Part shown: positions 16,331-26,016 of the stretch, in pieces
Layout: every line of letters starts with the position of its first letter
Position numbering within the stretch: position 1 is the first letter of the stretch
Assembly: GCA_037131735.1 (NCBI GenBank)
Contig: JBAXQM010000008.1
Location: 32,039 to 96,038, forward strand
DNA: 64,000 nucleotides
Origin: CAIUPE01 sp037131735
GTDB lineage: Bacteria > Pseudomonadota > Alphaproteobacteria > Rhizobiales > Beijerinckiaceae
Direction: 5' to 3'
Position numbers and translations under genes: made by a program
The notes under the pieces: generated by a model
The model's input: only the letters and a program-made list of their open reading frames with translations
Databases searched by the model: none
What the model was told of the DNA's origin: nothing

Positions 16331-17413
16331 ATGAGCCTCGCCTCCGTATCTGTCGCGTCGAATTCGACCGTCTCACCCGCCGCCTGCCCGGTTCCGGGCG
16401 TTGCACTGCGTGAACGTCCGACGCTTGAATGGACGCCCGCGATTGAGCGCGAGACCGCGCCAATTTATGCACGCGTGCAGCATGTCATTCCACCCGTCGA
16501 GTGGCCCTTCCATGCGCCTTATATCTCGGCGATCAACCGGCTGAAGAAAGAACGCAACGCGGTCATTCTCGCACATAATTATCAGACGCCGGAAATTTTC
16601 CATGGCGTCGCCGATATTGTTGGCGACTCCTTGCAGCTCGCCAAAAAGGCCACCGAGGTTGATGCCGATATCATCGTGCAATGCGGCGTGCATTTCATGG
16701 CGGAGACATCGAAGCTTCTTAATCCCGAGAAGATGGTTCTGATCCCAGATTCAAAAGCGGGCTGCTCGCTCGCCGCCTCGATCACAGGCGCGGATGTGCG
16801 GCTGTTGAAACAGCGTTATCCCGGCGTGCCGGTTGTGACTTATGTGAACTCGTCCGCCGATGTGAAAGCCGAAACCGATATTTGCTGCACCTCATCCAAT
16901 GCCGTGCAAGTTGTTGAGAGTCTCGGCGTTGATCGCGTGATCTTTTTGCCCGATGAATATCTCGGCAAATATGTTGCGACCAAGACTGACGTAAAGCTCA
17001 TTCTCTGGAAGGGTCATTGCGAAGTGCATGAGCGCTTCACAGGCCAAGAGCTCCGCGCCTATCGCGAAGCGGATCCCTCAATCGAAATCATCGCGCATCC
17101 CGAATGTCCGCCTGATGTGATTGCCGAAGCGGATTTCACCGGATCAACCGCACATATGATCGATTGGGTGAAAAAAGGCACGCATCGCAAAGTGCTGATG
17201 GTCACCGAATGTTCGATGGCGTCGAATGTCGCCTCTGAAGCGCCGCATGTTGATTTCATCCGGCCCTGCAATCTCTGCCCGCATATGAAGCGCATCACGC
17301 TGCCAAAAATTCTCGCCAGTCTTCTGACTCTTTCAGAAGAAGTGACGATTGATCCTGCCATTGCGGATCGCGCGCGTCTGTCGGTTGAACGCATGATCGC
17401 TTTGGGACGTTAA
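16331..17413 (+). CDS. nadA: Quinolinate synthase
   Basis: Iron-sulfur enzyme that condenses iminoaspartate with dihydroxyacetone phosphate to give quinolinate in de novo NAD synthesis. The motif NAVILAHNYQTPEI near residue 77 is typical. The three 4Fe-4S ligands are probably Cys145 (KAGCSLAA), Cys230 (GHCEVHERF) and Cys316 (CNLCPHM), in the order and rough spacing of E. coli NadA. The 360 residues include an N-terminal extension of about 60. The ATG follows AGGGAGAG. It is the first gene of nadABC and lies behind two palindromic operators. Confidence 0.97.
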   Translation: MSLASVSVASNSTVSPAACPVPGVALRERPTLEWTPAIERETAPIYARVQHVIPPVEWPFHAPYISAINRLKKERNAVILAHNYQTPEIFHGVADIVGDSLQLAKKATEVDADIIVQCGVHFMAETSKLLNPEKMVLIPDSKAGCSLAASITGADVRLLKQRYPGVPVVTYVNSSADVKAETDICCTSSNAVQVVESLGVDRVIFLPDEYLGKYVATKTDVKLILWKGHCEVHERFTGQELRAYREADPSIEIIAHPECPPDVIAEADFTGSTAHMIDWVKKGTHRKVLMVTECSMASNVASEAPHVDFIRPCNLCPHMKRITLPKILASLLTLSEEVTIDPAIADRARLSVERMIALGR

Positions 17414-17420
17414 CACGATC

Positions 17421-18953
17421 ATGTCCGCCTCTGTCATCATTGTCGGCGGCGGACTCGCAGGTCTTTTCACTGCTTTAAAACTCGCGCCGCGTCCGGTCAC
17501 GGTCCTTGCGGCAGCACCGCTCGGCGCAGGTGCATCATCCGCATGGGCGCAAGGCGGCATTGCGGCTGCCATGGCCGAAGGCGACACGCCTGAGCAACAC
17601 ACCGCCGATACGATTGCGGCTGGCGGCGGCATTGTTGATGAAGCCATTGTGCTCGGCATGGCGCGCGAAGCGGGCGATCGCGTCCGCGATCTCCTCTCTT
17701 ATGGCGTGCCTTTTGATCGCGATCTCGAAGGCCATCTCATCCAATCACGTGAAGCCGCGCATTCAACGCATCGCATCGTGCGCGTGCGCGGCGATATGGC
17801 GGGTGCCGCGATTATGGCGGCACTCATTGAAGCGGTGCGCAACACACCCTCCATCACCGTGCATGAAAATATTCATGGTGAGTCACTCATCATGAAAGAT
17901 GGCCGCGTGAGTGGAGTCGTCGCACGCGATCAGGATCATCGCCGTCTCAACTATCATGCCAGCGACGTTGTGCTCGCCACAGGTGGTATCGGTCACCTTT
18001 ATGCGGTGACAACTAATCCGGTTGAATCATCCGCCATCGGTATCGCAATGGCCACGAAAGCAGGCGCTGTGATTGCTGATGCGGAATTTGTGCAATTCCA
18101 TCCCACCGCGATTGCGATTGGTCGCGACCCTGCTCCGCTTGCCACAGAAGCGTTGCGCGGTGAAGGCGCAACGCTCATCAACAAAGCGGGCGTACGTTTT
18201 ATGACCTCACTTCACAAAGATGCAGAGCTTGCCCCGCGCGATCTTGTGGCACGCGGTGTGTTCAGCGAACTCATGGCCGGTCGTGGAGCTTTTCTTGATT
18301 GCCGCGAGGCGATTGGTTCGCGCTTTGCTGAGATGTTTCCGACCGTTTATGCAACGTGCCAATCCGTCGGCATTGATCCCGCAACCTCACTCATTCCGAT
18401 TGCGCCGGCTGAACATTATCACATGGGCGGCGTCATGACCGATGCTGAAGGCCGCACGAGTCTTGCCGGGCTTTGGGCGGTGGGTGAAGTAGCATCAACC
18501 GGTGTGCATGGCGCCAATCGCTTAGCGTCGAATTCTCTTCTTGAAGCGGTCGTGTTCGCGGCCCGTGTTGCACAGTCTCTCCCCGCAGAGATGAGCCCTG
18601 TTGCAACACCAAGTATAACGACAGATCATACGCCTGCTTTTATCGATGAAGACCAGCTGGGAATCTTGCGCGAAACCATGACCGATCATGTCGGAGTTAT
18701 TCGCAACAAGATCGGCCTTGAAACCGCACTCTGGACTCTCGCGGATCTCGCGGCGCATGCTGAGACGGCACAATTGAAATCCATGGCGGAAGCAGCCTTG
18801 TTAATTGCCGTCGCTGCGCATCAAAGACAGGAAAGTCGCGGCGGTCATTATCGCGAAGATTTTGCAAAGAGTGATCCCGCGCGCGCAAAACGTTCGCATC
18901 TGACTTTTAAAGAGATGCAATCCTATACACACGCGATCATCGGAACCCCATGA
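17421..18953 (+). CDS. nadB: L-aspartate oxidase
   Basis: FAD enzyme that oxidises L-aspartate to iminoaspartate, the substrate of NadA. The FAD-binding motif VGGGLAGLFTALKLA is at the N-terminus, followed by ASSAWAQGGIAAAM. Catalytic-region blocks FVQFHPTAI and EHYHMGGVMTDAEGRTSLAGLWAVGE, then HGANRLASNSLLEAVVF, are all present. The 510 residues are normal. It starts seven bases after nadA and overlaps nadC by four bases, indicating translational coupling. Confidence 0.97.
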   Translation: MSASVIIVGGGLAGLFTALKLAPRPVTVLAAAPLGAGASSAWAQGGIAAAMAEGDTPEQHTADTIAAGGGIVDEAIVLGMAREAGDRVRDLLSYGVPFDRDLEGHLIQSREAAHSTHRIVRVRGDMAGAAIMAALIEAVRNTPSITVHENIHGESLIMKDGRVSGVVARDQDHRRLNYHASDVVLATGGIGHLYAVTTNPVESSAIGIAMATKAGAVIADAEFVQFHPTAIAIGRDPAPLATEALRGEGATLINKAGVRFMTSLHKDAELAPRDLVARGVFSELMAGRGAFLDCREAIGSRFAEMFPTVYATCQSVGIDPATSLIPIAPAEHYHMGGVMTDAEGRTSLAGLWAVGEVASTGVHGANRLASNSLLEAVVFAARVAQSLPAEMSPVATPSITTDHTPAFIDEDQLGILRETMTDHVGVIRNKIGLETALWTLADLAAHAETAQLKSMAEAALLIAVAAHQRQESRGGHYREDFAKSDPARAKRSHLTFKEMQSYTHAIIGTP

Positions 18954-19810
18954 TGACAAACCTTCCGCCGCTCAATCCGCTTCTGATTGAAGAGATCATC
19001 GACCGCACCTTGGCGGAAGATTTGGGCCGCGCCGGTGATATCACGACGTTCGCCACTATTCCGGCTGCAGCACGGGCGCGTGCTGTGATTGCGGCACGTG
19101 AAGCGGGTGTCGTCGCCGGAAGCGATCTTGCTATCGCCGCGTTCCGCCGCATGGATCAGACGATCCGTTTCGATACGCATCTTCCGGATGGCACGTCGAT
19201 TAATTCAGGCGATGTCGCGCTGGCTATTGAAGGGCCTGCGCGCGCAATTTTATCTGCCGAGCGCACCGCATTAAATTTCATGGGGCGGCTCTCCGGCATC
19301 GCTTCTCTCACCGCGCGCTATGTTGACGCGGTGAAACACACCAAAGCGCGCATTGTCTGCACGCGCAAAACAACACCAGGCCTCCGTGCGTTAGAAAAGC
19401 ATGCCGTGCGCTGCGGGGGTGGATTTAATCATCGCTTCGGCCTTGATGATGCGATCCTCATTAAGGACAATCACATCGCGGTAGCAGGCGGTGTTGTTCC
19501 CGCACTACACGCGGCCAAAGCCTTCGCCGGTCATCTTGTCAAAATCGAGATTGAAGTTGATACGCTTGATCAACTCGACGAGGTGATCAAAGAAGGCGCT
19601 GATGTTGTGCTTCTCGACAATATGACGCCGGCACAATTGAAAGAGGCCGTCGTGCGCGTGAAGGGTCGCATGCTCACCGAAGCGTCTGGCGGTGTCACGC
19701 TTTCAAGCGTTGCCGCAATTGCGGAGAGCGGCGTCGATATGATCTCGGTCGGCGCACTGACGCATTCAGCGAAGGTGCTCGATCTCGGTCTCGATATCGC
19801 GATCGACTAA
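18950..19810 (+). CDS. nadC: Nicotinate-nucleotide pyrophosphorylase (quinolinate phosphoribosyltransferase)
   Basis: Converts quinolinate and PRPP into nicotinate mononucleotide with loss of CO2. Family blocks TLAEDLGRAGDITTFATIP, RTALNFMGRLSGIAS, CTRKTTPGLRALEKHAVRCGGG and NHRFGLDDAILIKDNH supply the PRPP and quinolinate pocket, and VDMISVGALTHS lies near the end. The 286 residues are normal. Its ATG overlaps the nadB stop (ATGA), closing the nadABC operon. It converges on ppdK with only 14 bases between them and no clear terminator. Confidence 0.97.
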   Translation: MMTNLPPLNPLLIEEIIDRTLAEDLGRAGDITTFATIPAAARARAVIAAREAGVVAGSDLAIAAFRRMDQTIRFDTHLPDGTSINSGDVALAIEGPARAILSAERTALNFMGRLSGIASLTARYVDAVKHTKARIVCTRKTTPGLRALEKHAVRCGGGFNHRFGLDDAILIKDNHIAVAGGVVPALHAAKAFAGHLVKIEIEVDTLDQLDEVIKEGADVVLLDNMTPAQLKEAVVRVKGRMLTEASGGVTLSSVAAIAESGVDMISVGALTHSAKVLDLGLDIAID

Positions 19811-19824
19811 CGCGTCGATTGCTC

Positions 19825-22503
19825 TCACGCCTGACTGGCGACCTTTGCCCCAATGGCAGCCTGTGCAGCCGCAAGCCGTGCGATGGGCACGCGATAGGGC
19901 GAGCACGACACATAATCGAGACCCGCGCTTTCACAGAAATGAATCGATGCCGGATCGCCGCCATGCTCGCCGCAAATGCCCAACTTGAGCGCAGGACGTG
20001 ATTTACGTCCGCGTTCAGTTGCGAGCTTTACGAGTTCGCCTACACCGTCCTGATCGAGAGTCACAAACGGATCGGACGGCAACAAACCTCCGGCAGTATA
20101 AGTCCCCAAGAAGGATGACGCATCATCGCGGCTGATGCCGAGTGTGGTCTGCGTCAAATCATTCGTGCCGAAGGAGAAGAATTCAGCCGATTGCGCAATC
20201 TCTTCTGCGCGCAACGCCGCGCGCGGCAATTCAATCATCGTGCCGACTTGATAAGTGAATGTCGCGCCCGTTTCTTGTTTCACCGCTTCGGCCATCGCAT
20301 CAATACGCGCTTTCACGAGATCAAGTTCGGGCTTCGCCATGACAAGCGGCACCATCACTTCAGGAACAACAGCTTTTCCGGTTGTCTTTGCCGCTTCAAC
20401 AGCCGCTTCAAAAATCGCGCGCGCCTGCATCTCGGCAATTTCCGGATAGGCGACCGCAAGACGGCACCCGCGGAACCCAAGCATCGGATTGAATTCATGC
20501 AATTCAAGCGCACGCGCCCGCAGTTTATCCGGCGACGCATTCATCGCTTTCGCCACTTCGGCAATTTCCTCATCCGTATGCGGCAAGAATTCATGCAAAG
20601 GCGGATCTAGCAACCGGATCGTGACCGGCAAGCCTGACATGATGGTGAAGAGCTCGACAAAATCTTGTCTTTGCATCGGCAGCAATTTCGCAAGCGCGGC
20701 ACGACGACCCTTTGTATCATCCGCCAAAATCATTTCACGCACAGCGACAATACGTTCCCCTTCAAAGAACATATGTTCGGTGCGGCACAGACCAATACCT
20801 TCAGCGCCGAAGCTGCGGGCGGTCTTAGCATCAAGCGGCGTCTCAGCATTGGTGCGCACTTTCATGCGCCGCTTGGCATCCGCCCAGCCCATCAAAATAC
20901 CAAATTCGCCGGAGAGTTCAGGCTCGATCATCTTCACTTGACCGATCAAGACCTGACCCGTCGAGCCATCAATGGTGATGTGATCGCCTTTCTTGAGAAC
21001 GGTACCGAGCGCTGTCACGGTGCCTGTGGCGAGATCAACCTTCAATGTCCCCGCGCCAGAGACGCAAGGCTTGCCCATGCCGCGCGCGACAACCGCCGCA
21101 TGAGATGTCATGCCGCCGCGTGCGGTAAGAATCCCTTCAGCCGCATGCATGCCATGAATATCTTCAGGACTCGTTTCAACCCGAACGAGAATAACTTTTT
21201 TACCAGCTGCTTTTGCGGCTTCCGCTTCATCACTATCGAGAACAATTTCGCCTGACGCCGCACCGGGTGACGCGGGCAAGCCCGTTGCCATCACTTTGCG
21301 TTCCGCCTTCGGATCAATGGTCGGATGGAGCAATTGATCAAGTGATGCGGGATCAATGCGCGCAATCGCTTCATCTTGCGTGATCAAGCCTTCATGCGCA
21401 AAATCAACGGCAATTTTAAGTGCCGCTTTCGCGGTGCGCTTGCCATTTCTCGTTTGCAGCATCCAGAGTTTGCCGCGTTCGATCGTGAACTCGACATCCT
21501 GCACATCGCGATAATGACCTTCGAGCAAGCCGCAGATGCGAATAAACTCCGCATAGGCTTCCGGCATTGCTTTTTCAAGTGAAGGCTTATCGGAACCCGC
21601 TGCGATGCGCGCCACTTCGGTAATGTCTTGCGGCGTGCGAATACCAGCAACAACATCCTCACCCTGCGCATTGATCAGAAACTCGCCATAGAGCGCTTTT
21701 TCACCCGTTGACGGATTACGCGTGAACGCGACACCCGTAGCTGATGACTCGCCAAGATTACCGAACACCATCGCTTGCACATTGACGGCAGTGCCCCAGC
21801 TCGCGGGGATATTGTGTAACTCGCGATATTTATTCGCGCGCGCATTCATCCATGACCCAAACACCGCGCCAATCGCGCCCCAAAGCTGTTCTTTGGGATC
21901 TTGCGGAAATGGTTTCCCCAATTCCGTTTCAACAGCTTTTTTATAATCTGCAACAACCGCTTTCCATTCGTCGGCAGAAAGGTCGGTGTCGAGTGTATAG
22001 TTTTTGCGATCTTTCAATGTCTCGAGAATGTCTTCAAAGACATGATGATCAACACCGAGCACAACATCCGAATACATCTGGATGAAGCGGCGATAGGAGT
22101 CCCACGCAAAGCGCGCATCGCCTGCGCCTTTGGCAAGTGCTTCAACCGTGACATCATTCAAGCCCAGATTGAGCACGGTATCCATCATGCCCGGCATTGA
22201 CGCGCGCGCGCCCGAGCGAACGGAAACAAGCAAGGGGTTTTCGCGATCACCAAAACCTTTGCTCGTCAACGCGCCGATATGATCAAGCGCCTTCGTGACT
22301 TCAGCTTCAAGTTCAGCCGGATAGGTCTTTCCGTGATCGTAATAATACGTGCAGACTTCGGTGGTGATGGTGAAGCCAGGGGGAACGGGCAATCCGAGAT
22401 TGCTCATCTCAGCAAGATTGGCCCCTTTGCCGCCGAGCAGATTGCGCATCGTGGACTGCCCTTCGGCCCGTCCGTCTCCAAACGTATAGACCCACTTCGC
22501 CAT
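19825..22503 (-). CDS. ppdK: Pyruvate, phosphate dikinase
   Basis: Interconverts pyruvate, ATP and phosphate with phosphoenolpyruvate, AMP and pyrophosphate. The N-terminal ATP-grasp domain starts KWVYTFGDGRAEG and contains LLGGKGANLAEM. The phosphohistidine domain has GGMTSHAAVVARGMGKPCV near residue 465. The C-terminal PEP/pyruvate barrel ends with the catalytic LKLGICGEHGGDP and its cysteine near residue 842. The 892 residues are typical. I chose the ATG preceded by GAGGAA; a longer frame adds 20 residues of unrelated sequence. In many relatives ppdK follows glyS directly; here nadABC lies between them. Confidence 0.97.
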   Translation of the reverse strand: MAKWVYTFGDGRAEGQSTMRNLLGGKGANLAEMSNLGLPVPPGFTITTEVCTYYYDHGKTYPAELEAEVTKALDHIGALTSKGFGDRENPLLVSVRSGARASMPGMMDTVLNLGLNDVTVEALAKGAGDARFAWDSYRRFIQMYSDVVLGVDHHVFEDILETLKDRKNYTLDTDLSADEWKAVVADYKKAVETELGKPFPQDPKEQLWGAIGAVFGSWMNARANKYRELHNIPASWGTAVNVQAMVFGNLGESSATGVAFTRNPSTGEKALYGEFLINAQGEDVVAGIRTPQDITEVARIAAGSDKPSLEKAMPEAYAEFIRICGLLEGHYRDVQDVEFTIERGKLWMLQTRNGKRTAKAALKIAVDFAHEGLITQDEAIARIDPASLDQLLHPTIDPKAERKVMATGLPASPGAASGEIVLDSDEAEAAKAAGKKVILVRVETSPEDIHGMHAAEGILTARGGMTSHAAVVARGMGKPCVSGAGTLKVDLATGTVTALGTVLKKGDHITIDGSTGQVLIGQVKMIEPELSGEFGILMGWADAKRRMKVRTNAETPLDAKTARSFGAEGIGLCRTEHMFFEGERIVAVREMILADDTKGRRAALAKLLPMQRQDFVELFTIMSGLPVTIRLLDPPLHEFLPHTDEEIAEVAKAMNASPDKLRARALELHEFNPMLGFRGCRLAVAYPEIAEMQARAIFEAAVEAAKTTGKAVVPEVMVPLVMAKPELDLVKARIDAMAEAVKQETGATFTYQVGTMIELPRAALRAEEIAQSAEFFSFGTNDLTQTTLGISRDDASSFLGTYTAGGLLPSDPFVTLDQDGVGELVKLATERGRKSRPALKLGICGEHGGDPASIHFCESAGLDYVSCSPYRVPIARLAAAQAAIGAKVASQA

Positions 22504-22735
22504 CACGTGGTTCCTCTTCGCAAGTGCGAGATTGTGAAAGGTGCATGACGGATCAAGTCTCAAAAAGCAACATCGCCAGAAGGCTATATTCCCGGAAAAA
22601 GCGGGTCCAGCACTCGGATTAAAGACTAAAAGAACCTGGATCGTGCGGCTGAATCACAAAAAGCCAGGACGATTTGCTCGCTTTGGCCCCTCAAAATCGC
22701 TATAGAGGCGGATAATCCAATAAGGCACCTTAATC

Positions 22736-23974
22736 ATGACCAAGACCCGCACCGAACAAGGCCCTGAAGCGCGGAGTTTTTCGCCTGTGCTCATCGTGGC
22801 GTGCGGATGCCTGATCGGCCTCCTGACTTTCGGCCCTCGCTCCTCCATCGGCCTTTTTCAATTGCCGATGACGTCTGAATTCGGTTGGGGACGCGATGTG
22901 TTTTCCTTCGCGATTGCCATTCAGAATTTACTCTGGGGTGTCGGCCAGCCTTTTGCCGGCGCATTGGCTGATCGCTTTGGCACAATCAAAATGATTGTCC
23001 TCGGCGCGCTGCTTTACGCGGGTGGCCTCGTGTTGATGGCCTTCGGCTCGACGCAAGGCATGATCACAATGGGCGCGGGGGTAATGATCGGCCTCGGACT
23101 CTCGGGTGCATCATTCAATCTCATCCTCGGCGCCTTCGGAAAACTGCTTCCGGATAAATGGCGTGGTCTTGCATTTGGTGCGGGAACAGCGGCCGGATCT
23201 TTCGGTCAATTTTTGTTTCCGCCTATTGGCGCCGCACTCATCGACTCAATCGGCTGGCATGAAACCGTATTGGTTTTCGCCGTGACGCTGCTTGCCGTTT
23301 TGCCTTTGTCGATTCCGCTCTCCACACGGGGACTATCAAAATCAACAGCGACGGGTGCGGGACAATCGATCAAACAAGCGCTCCGCGAAGCCTTCCAGCA
23401 CAGAAGTTATGGGTTGCTCGTCCTTGGCTTTTTCACATGCGGGTTTCAATTGGCTTTCATCACCGCGCATATGCCGGCATATCTCAAAGATATCGGCATG
23501 CCCGCTTGGGTCGGCGGCTGGACGCTCGCCATTATTGGTCTTGCGAATGCGGTCGGCTCACTCTCTTCGGGTTGGCTCTCTGGGCGTATGCCAAAGCGTT
23601 ATATTTTATCGATCATCTATTTCGGTCGTTCGCTTGCGGTGCTTGCCTTTATACTCATTCCTGCATCACCACTGACCGCCATGTTCTTTGGCCTCGTGAT
23701 GGGATTATTCTGGCTCTCGACAGTGCCGCCCACGTCATCTCTCGTCGCGGTGATGTTCGGTACGCGTTATTTGGCAATGCTTTACGGCTTTGCCTTTTTC
23801 TCGCATCAAGTCGGCGGTTTTCTCGGCGTGTGGCTTGGCGGAATTCTTTATGAATCGACAGGCTCCTATCAAATCGTTTGGTGGCTGAGCATAGCGCTTG
23901 GTGTTACCTCTGCCGCCATCAATTTACCGATCAAAGAAATAGCGGTCGTGCGAAACACTGCACAACCAGCATAG
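22736..23974 (+). CDS. Major facilitator superfamily transporter
   Basis: About 412 residues with twelve predicted membrane segments in two halves of six and a central loop around STRGLSKSTATGAGQS. The cytoplasmic loop after the second segment contains GALADRFGTIK, the MFS motif A. The protein resembles the oxalate/formate antiporter-like and monocarboxylate-type MFS group, but the substrate cannot be read from sequence. It lies 50 bases upstream of an acryloyl-CoA reductase-like gene on the same strand, so both may serve uptake and use of a small organic acid. The 230-base gap to ppdK holds no other recognisable feature. Confidence 0.88.
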   Translation: MTKTRTEQGPEARSFSPVLIVACGCLIGLLTFGPRSSIGLFQLPMTSEFGWGRDVFSFAIAIQNLLWGVGQPFAGALADRFGTIKMIVLGALLYAGGLVLMAFGSTQGMITMGAGVMIGLGLSGASFNLILGAFGKLLPDKWRGLAFGAGTAAGSFGQFLFPPIGAALIDSIGWHETVLVFAVTLLAVLPLSIPLSTRGLSKSTATGAGQSIKQALREAFQHRSYGLLVLGFFTCGFQLAFITAHMPAYLKDIGMPAWVGGWTLAIIGLANAVGSLSSGWLSGRMPKRYILSIIYFGRSLAVLAFILIPASPLTAMFFGLVMGLFWLSTVPPTSSLVAVMFGTRYLAMLYGFAFFSHQVGGFLGVWLGGILYESTGSYQIVWWLSIALGVTSAAINLPIKEIAVVRNTAQPA

Positions 23975-24024
23975 AACTTTTGTAAATCATGCCGCAGATA
24001 GGCGGCCTATATAAGGGGATGACA

Positions 24025-25011
24025 ATGTCTCAATTCAAAGCCGTCATGGTCACGAAAGATGAAGCCGGCGCGCAACATGTTGCTTGGACGACGATTGGTG
24101 AGGCCGATTTGATGGAGGGCGATGTCGTTGTGCGCATCAGCCATTCAACGATCAATTACAAAGACGGTCTCGTACTCTCGGCAAAATCAGCCGTGCCACG
24201 GAAATTTCCGATGATTGCCGGCATCGATTTTGCGGGCGTTGTTGAAAGCTCGTCGCATGCGAATTTTAAAAGCGGTGATGCGGTATTGCTGAACGGTTAT
24301 GGATTGTCGGAAACTCATTTTGGCGGTTACGCGGAAAAGGCCCGAGTAAAAGGCGATTGGCTCGTTAAAATTCCTGCAGGCATGAGCGCGCATGATGTTA
24401 TGGCGATTGGCACGGCAGGCTACACGGCAATGCTCTCTGTACTCGCGCTTGAAAAACATGGCCTCAAACCTTCTGACGGTGCGGCGATTGTCACAGGTGC
24501 CGCAGGCGGCGTCGGTTCCGTCGCCATCGCGCTTTTGAAAAAAGCCGGATGGCATGTGATCGCGTCAACAGGTCGTGTTGAAGAAGCGGATTATCTCAAA
24601 AAGCTTGGTGCTGCCGAAATCATCGACCGTAAAGAACTCTCAGAGCCCGGTCGTCCGCTCGGCAAAGAACGCTGGGTAGCCGGTGTTGATTCAGTCGGCT
24701 CGCATACGCTTGCTAATGTGTTGGCGCAGACAAAAACTCATGGTGCGATTGCGGCCTGCGGCCTTGCCCAGAGCATGGATTTACCCACAAGCGTTGCGCC
24801 CTTCATCTTGCGCGGCGTGGCCTTGCTCGGCGTTGATAGTGTGATGTGCCCGATGGCACTGCGTCTTGAAGCGTGGAAAAGATTGGCAAGCGATCTTGAT
24901 CGCAGCCTTCTCACATCGATCACGAAGACCATTCCCTTCGCGCAAGTGATCGATACGGCCGCAACAATTCTGAAGGGCCAAATTCGCGGTCGTGTTGTTG
25001 TCGAAATGTGA
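24025..25011 (+). CDS. acuI: YhdH/AcuI-type NADPH-dependent reductase (probable acryloyl-CoA reductase)
   Basis: Medium-chain dehydrogenase/reductase of the YhdH/AcuI family, whose studied members reduce acryloyl-CoA to propionyl-CoA. Typical blocks are NYKDGLVLSAKSAVPRKFPM and AGIDFAGVVESS near residues 47-75, and the NADPH-binding VTGAAGGVGSVAIALLKKAGW around 150. No structural-zinc cysteine cluster is seen, as expected for the quinone-reductase-like branch. The 328 residues fit. I chose the second of two nearby ATGs, six bases after AAGGGG. The exact substrate is inferred from the family. Confidence 0.85.
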   Translation: MSQFKAVMVTKDEAGAQHVAWTTIGEADLMEGDVVVRISHSTINYKDGLVLSAKSAVPRKFPMIAGIDFAGVVESSSHANFKSGDAVLLNGYGLSETHFGGYAEKARVKGDWLVKIPAGMSAHDVMAIGTAGYTAMLSVLALEKHGLKPSDGAAIVTGAAGGVGSVAIALLKKAGWHVIASTGRVEEADYLKKLGAAEIIDRKELSEPGRPLGKERWVAGVDSVGSHTLANVLAQTKTHGAIAACGLAQSMDLPTSVAPFILRGVALLGVDSVMCPMALRLEAWKRLASDLDRSLLTSITKTIPFAQVIDTAATILKGQIRGRVVVEM

Positions 25012-25020
25012 GAATAGTGA

Positions 25021-25932
25021 CTAATGACCCGTGCCTTCAATCAGCGGCTTGAGCTTCGAGAGCTCTCCTGCTGCCACATCGAGGAATGCGCGCACGCGCG
25101 GTGAAGCGCGCAGATCCGGATGAGTAAGCAACCAAAGTCCTGTTGCAAAATCCGGATTCGGATCACTTAAACGCACAAGCTTCTCGCGACGATCTGCGAT
25201 GAGACAAGGCAAAGGCCCGATGCCGATGCCTTCTTCAACCGCTTCAGTTAAACCAAGCACGGTGTTGATCTTGATCGCGATCTGCGCCTCAGGAACGCGC
25301 TCATGCACATAGCGCACCGCACGAATGTGACCGAGCTGATCACCGAGCGACACCCAAACACGTGATGCAAGCGCGTTGAGTTCAGGATGATTGCCCTTAA
25401 CGGCTTCCGGATACTCATTCTTCAACCCATAAATTGCCCAGTTCAATCCGCAAATGCGACGACCAACAAGAGTCTCCGGCGGATTATCCGTTGCACGAAT
25501 GGCGATATCCGCATCGCGCTTTGACAGATTGAGCGGTTGATTGGTCAGCACCACGTCAAGATTGATTGTCGGATAGGCACGACGAAACGAAGCAAAGACC
25601 GGCATCAACAAATACACAAGCAAAGTATCATTTGTCGTCACACGCAATTCGCCAGTTGGAATCAGACTTTGCCCCGCCAATTTGCGCATGAAGGATTCAA
25701 CATCATCATCCATGCGCGAAGCGAGCTGCGCCATTTCATCGCCTGCCGGTGTCAGCGCATAGCCGGTGCGATGCCGCTCGAAGAGAACGGTACCAAGACG
25801 TTTTTCAAGATCGGTCAAGCGGCGAAATGCGGTTGAATGATTGATGTTCAAAATTGCCGCCGCACCATTCAGCGAGCGCGTATCAGCAATCGCCTTCACC
25901 AAACGAAAATCATCCCAAGCGACGTGGTTCAT
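25021..25932 (-). CDS. LysR-family transcriptional regulator
   Basis: Full-length LysR protein of 303 residues. The N-terminal winged helix-turn-helix spans about residues 5-65 (WDDFRLVKAIADTRSLNGAAAILNINHSTAFRRLTDLE with LFERHRTGYALTPAG), followed by a linker helix and a two-lobed effector domain (GELRVTTNDTLLVYLLMP onward). It faces the AcuI-like gene tail to tail and follows the Sua5 gene on the same strand, so its target is not clear; autoregulation or control of the nearby MFS/acuI pair is possible. The effector is unknown. Confidence 0.93.
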   Translation of the reverse strand: MNHVAWDDFRLVKAIADTRSLNGAAAILNINHSTAFRRLTDLEKRLGTVLFERHRTGYALTPAGDEMAQLASRMDDDVESFMRKLAGQSLIPTGELRVTTNDTLLVYLLMPVFASFRRAYPTINLDVVLTNQPLNLSKRDADIAIRATDNPPETLVGRRICGLNWAIYGLKNEYPEAVKGNHPELNALASRVWVSLGDQLGHIRAVRYVHERVPEAQIAIKINTVLGLTEAVEEGIGIGPLPCLIADRREKLVRLSDPNPDFATGLWLLTHPDLRASPRVRAFLDVAAGELSKLKPLIEGTGH

Positions 25933-26016
25933 TTGCAGCCTTGCAAGAAAAAACTGATTTCACTGATATTGGATGTGCGCACTCGAAAGAGCAAGGGTGA
26001 AAATCGAGGAAGGCAC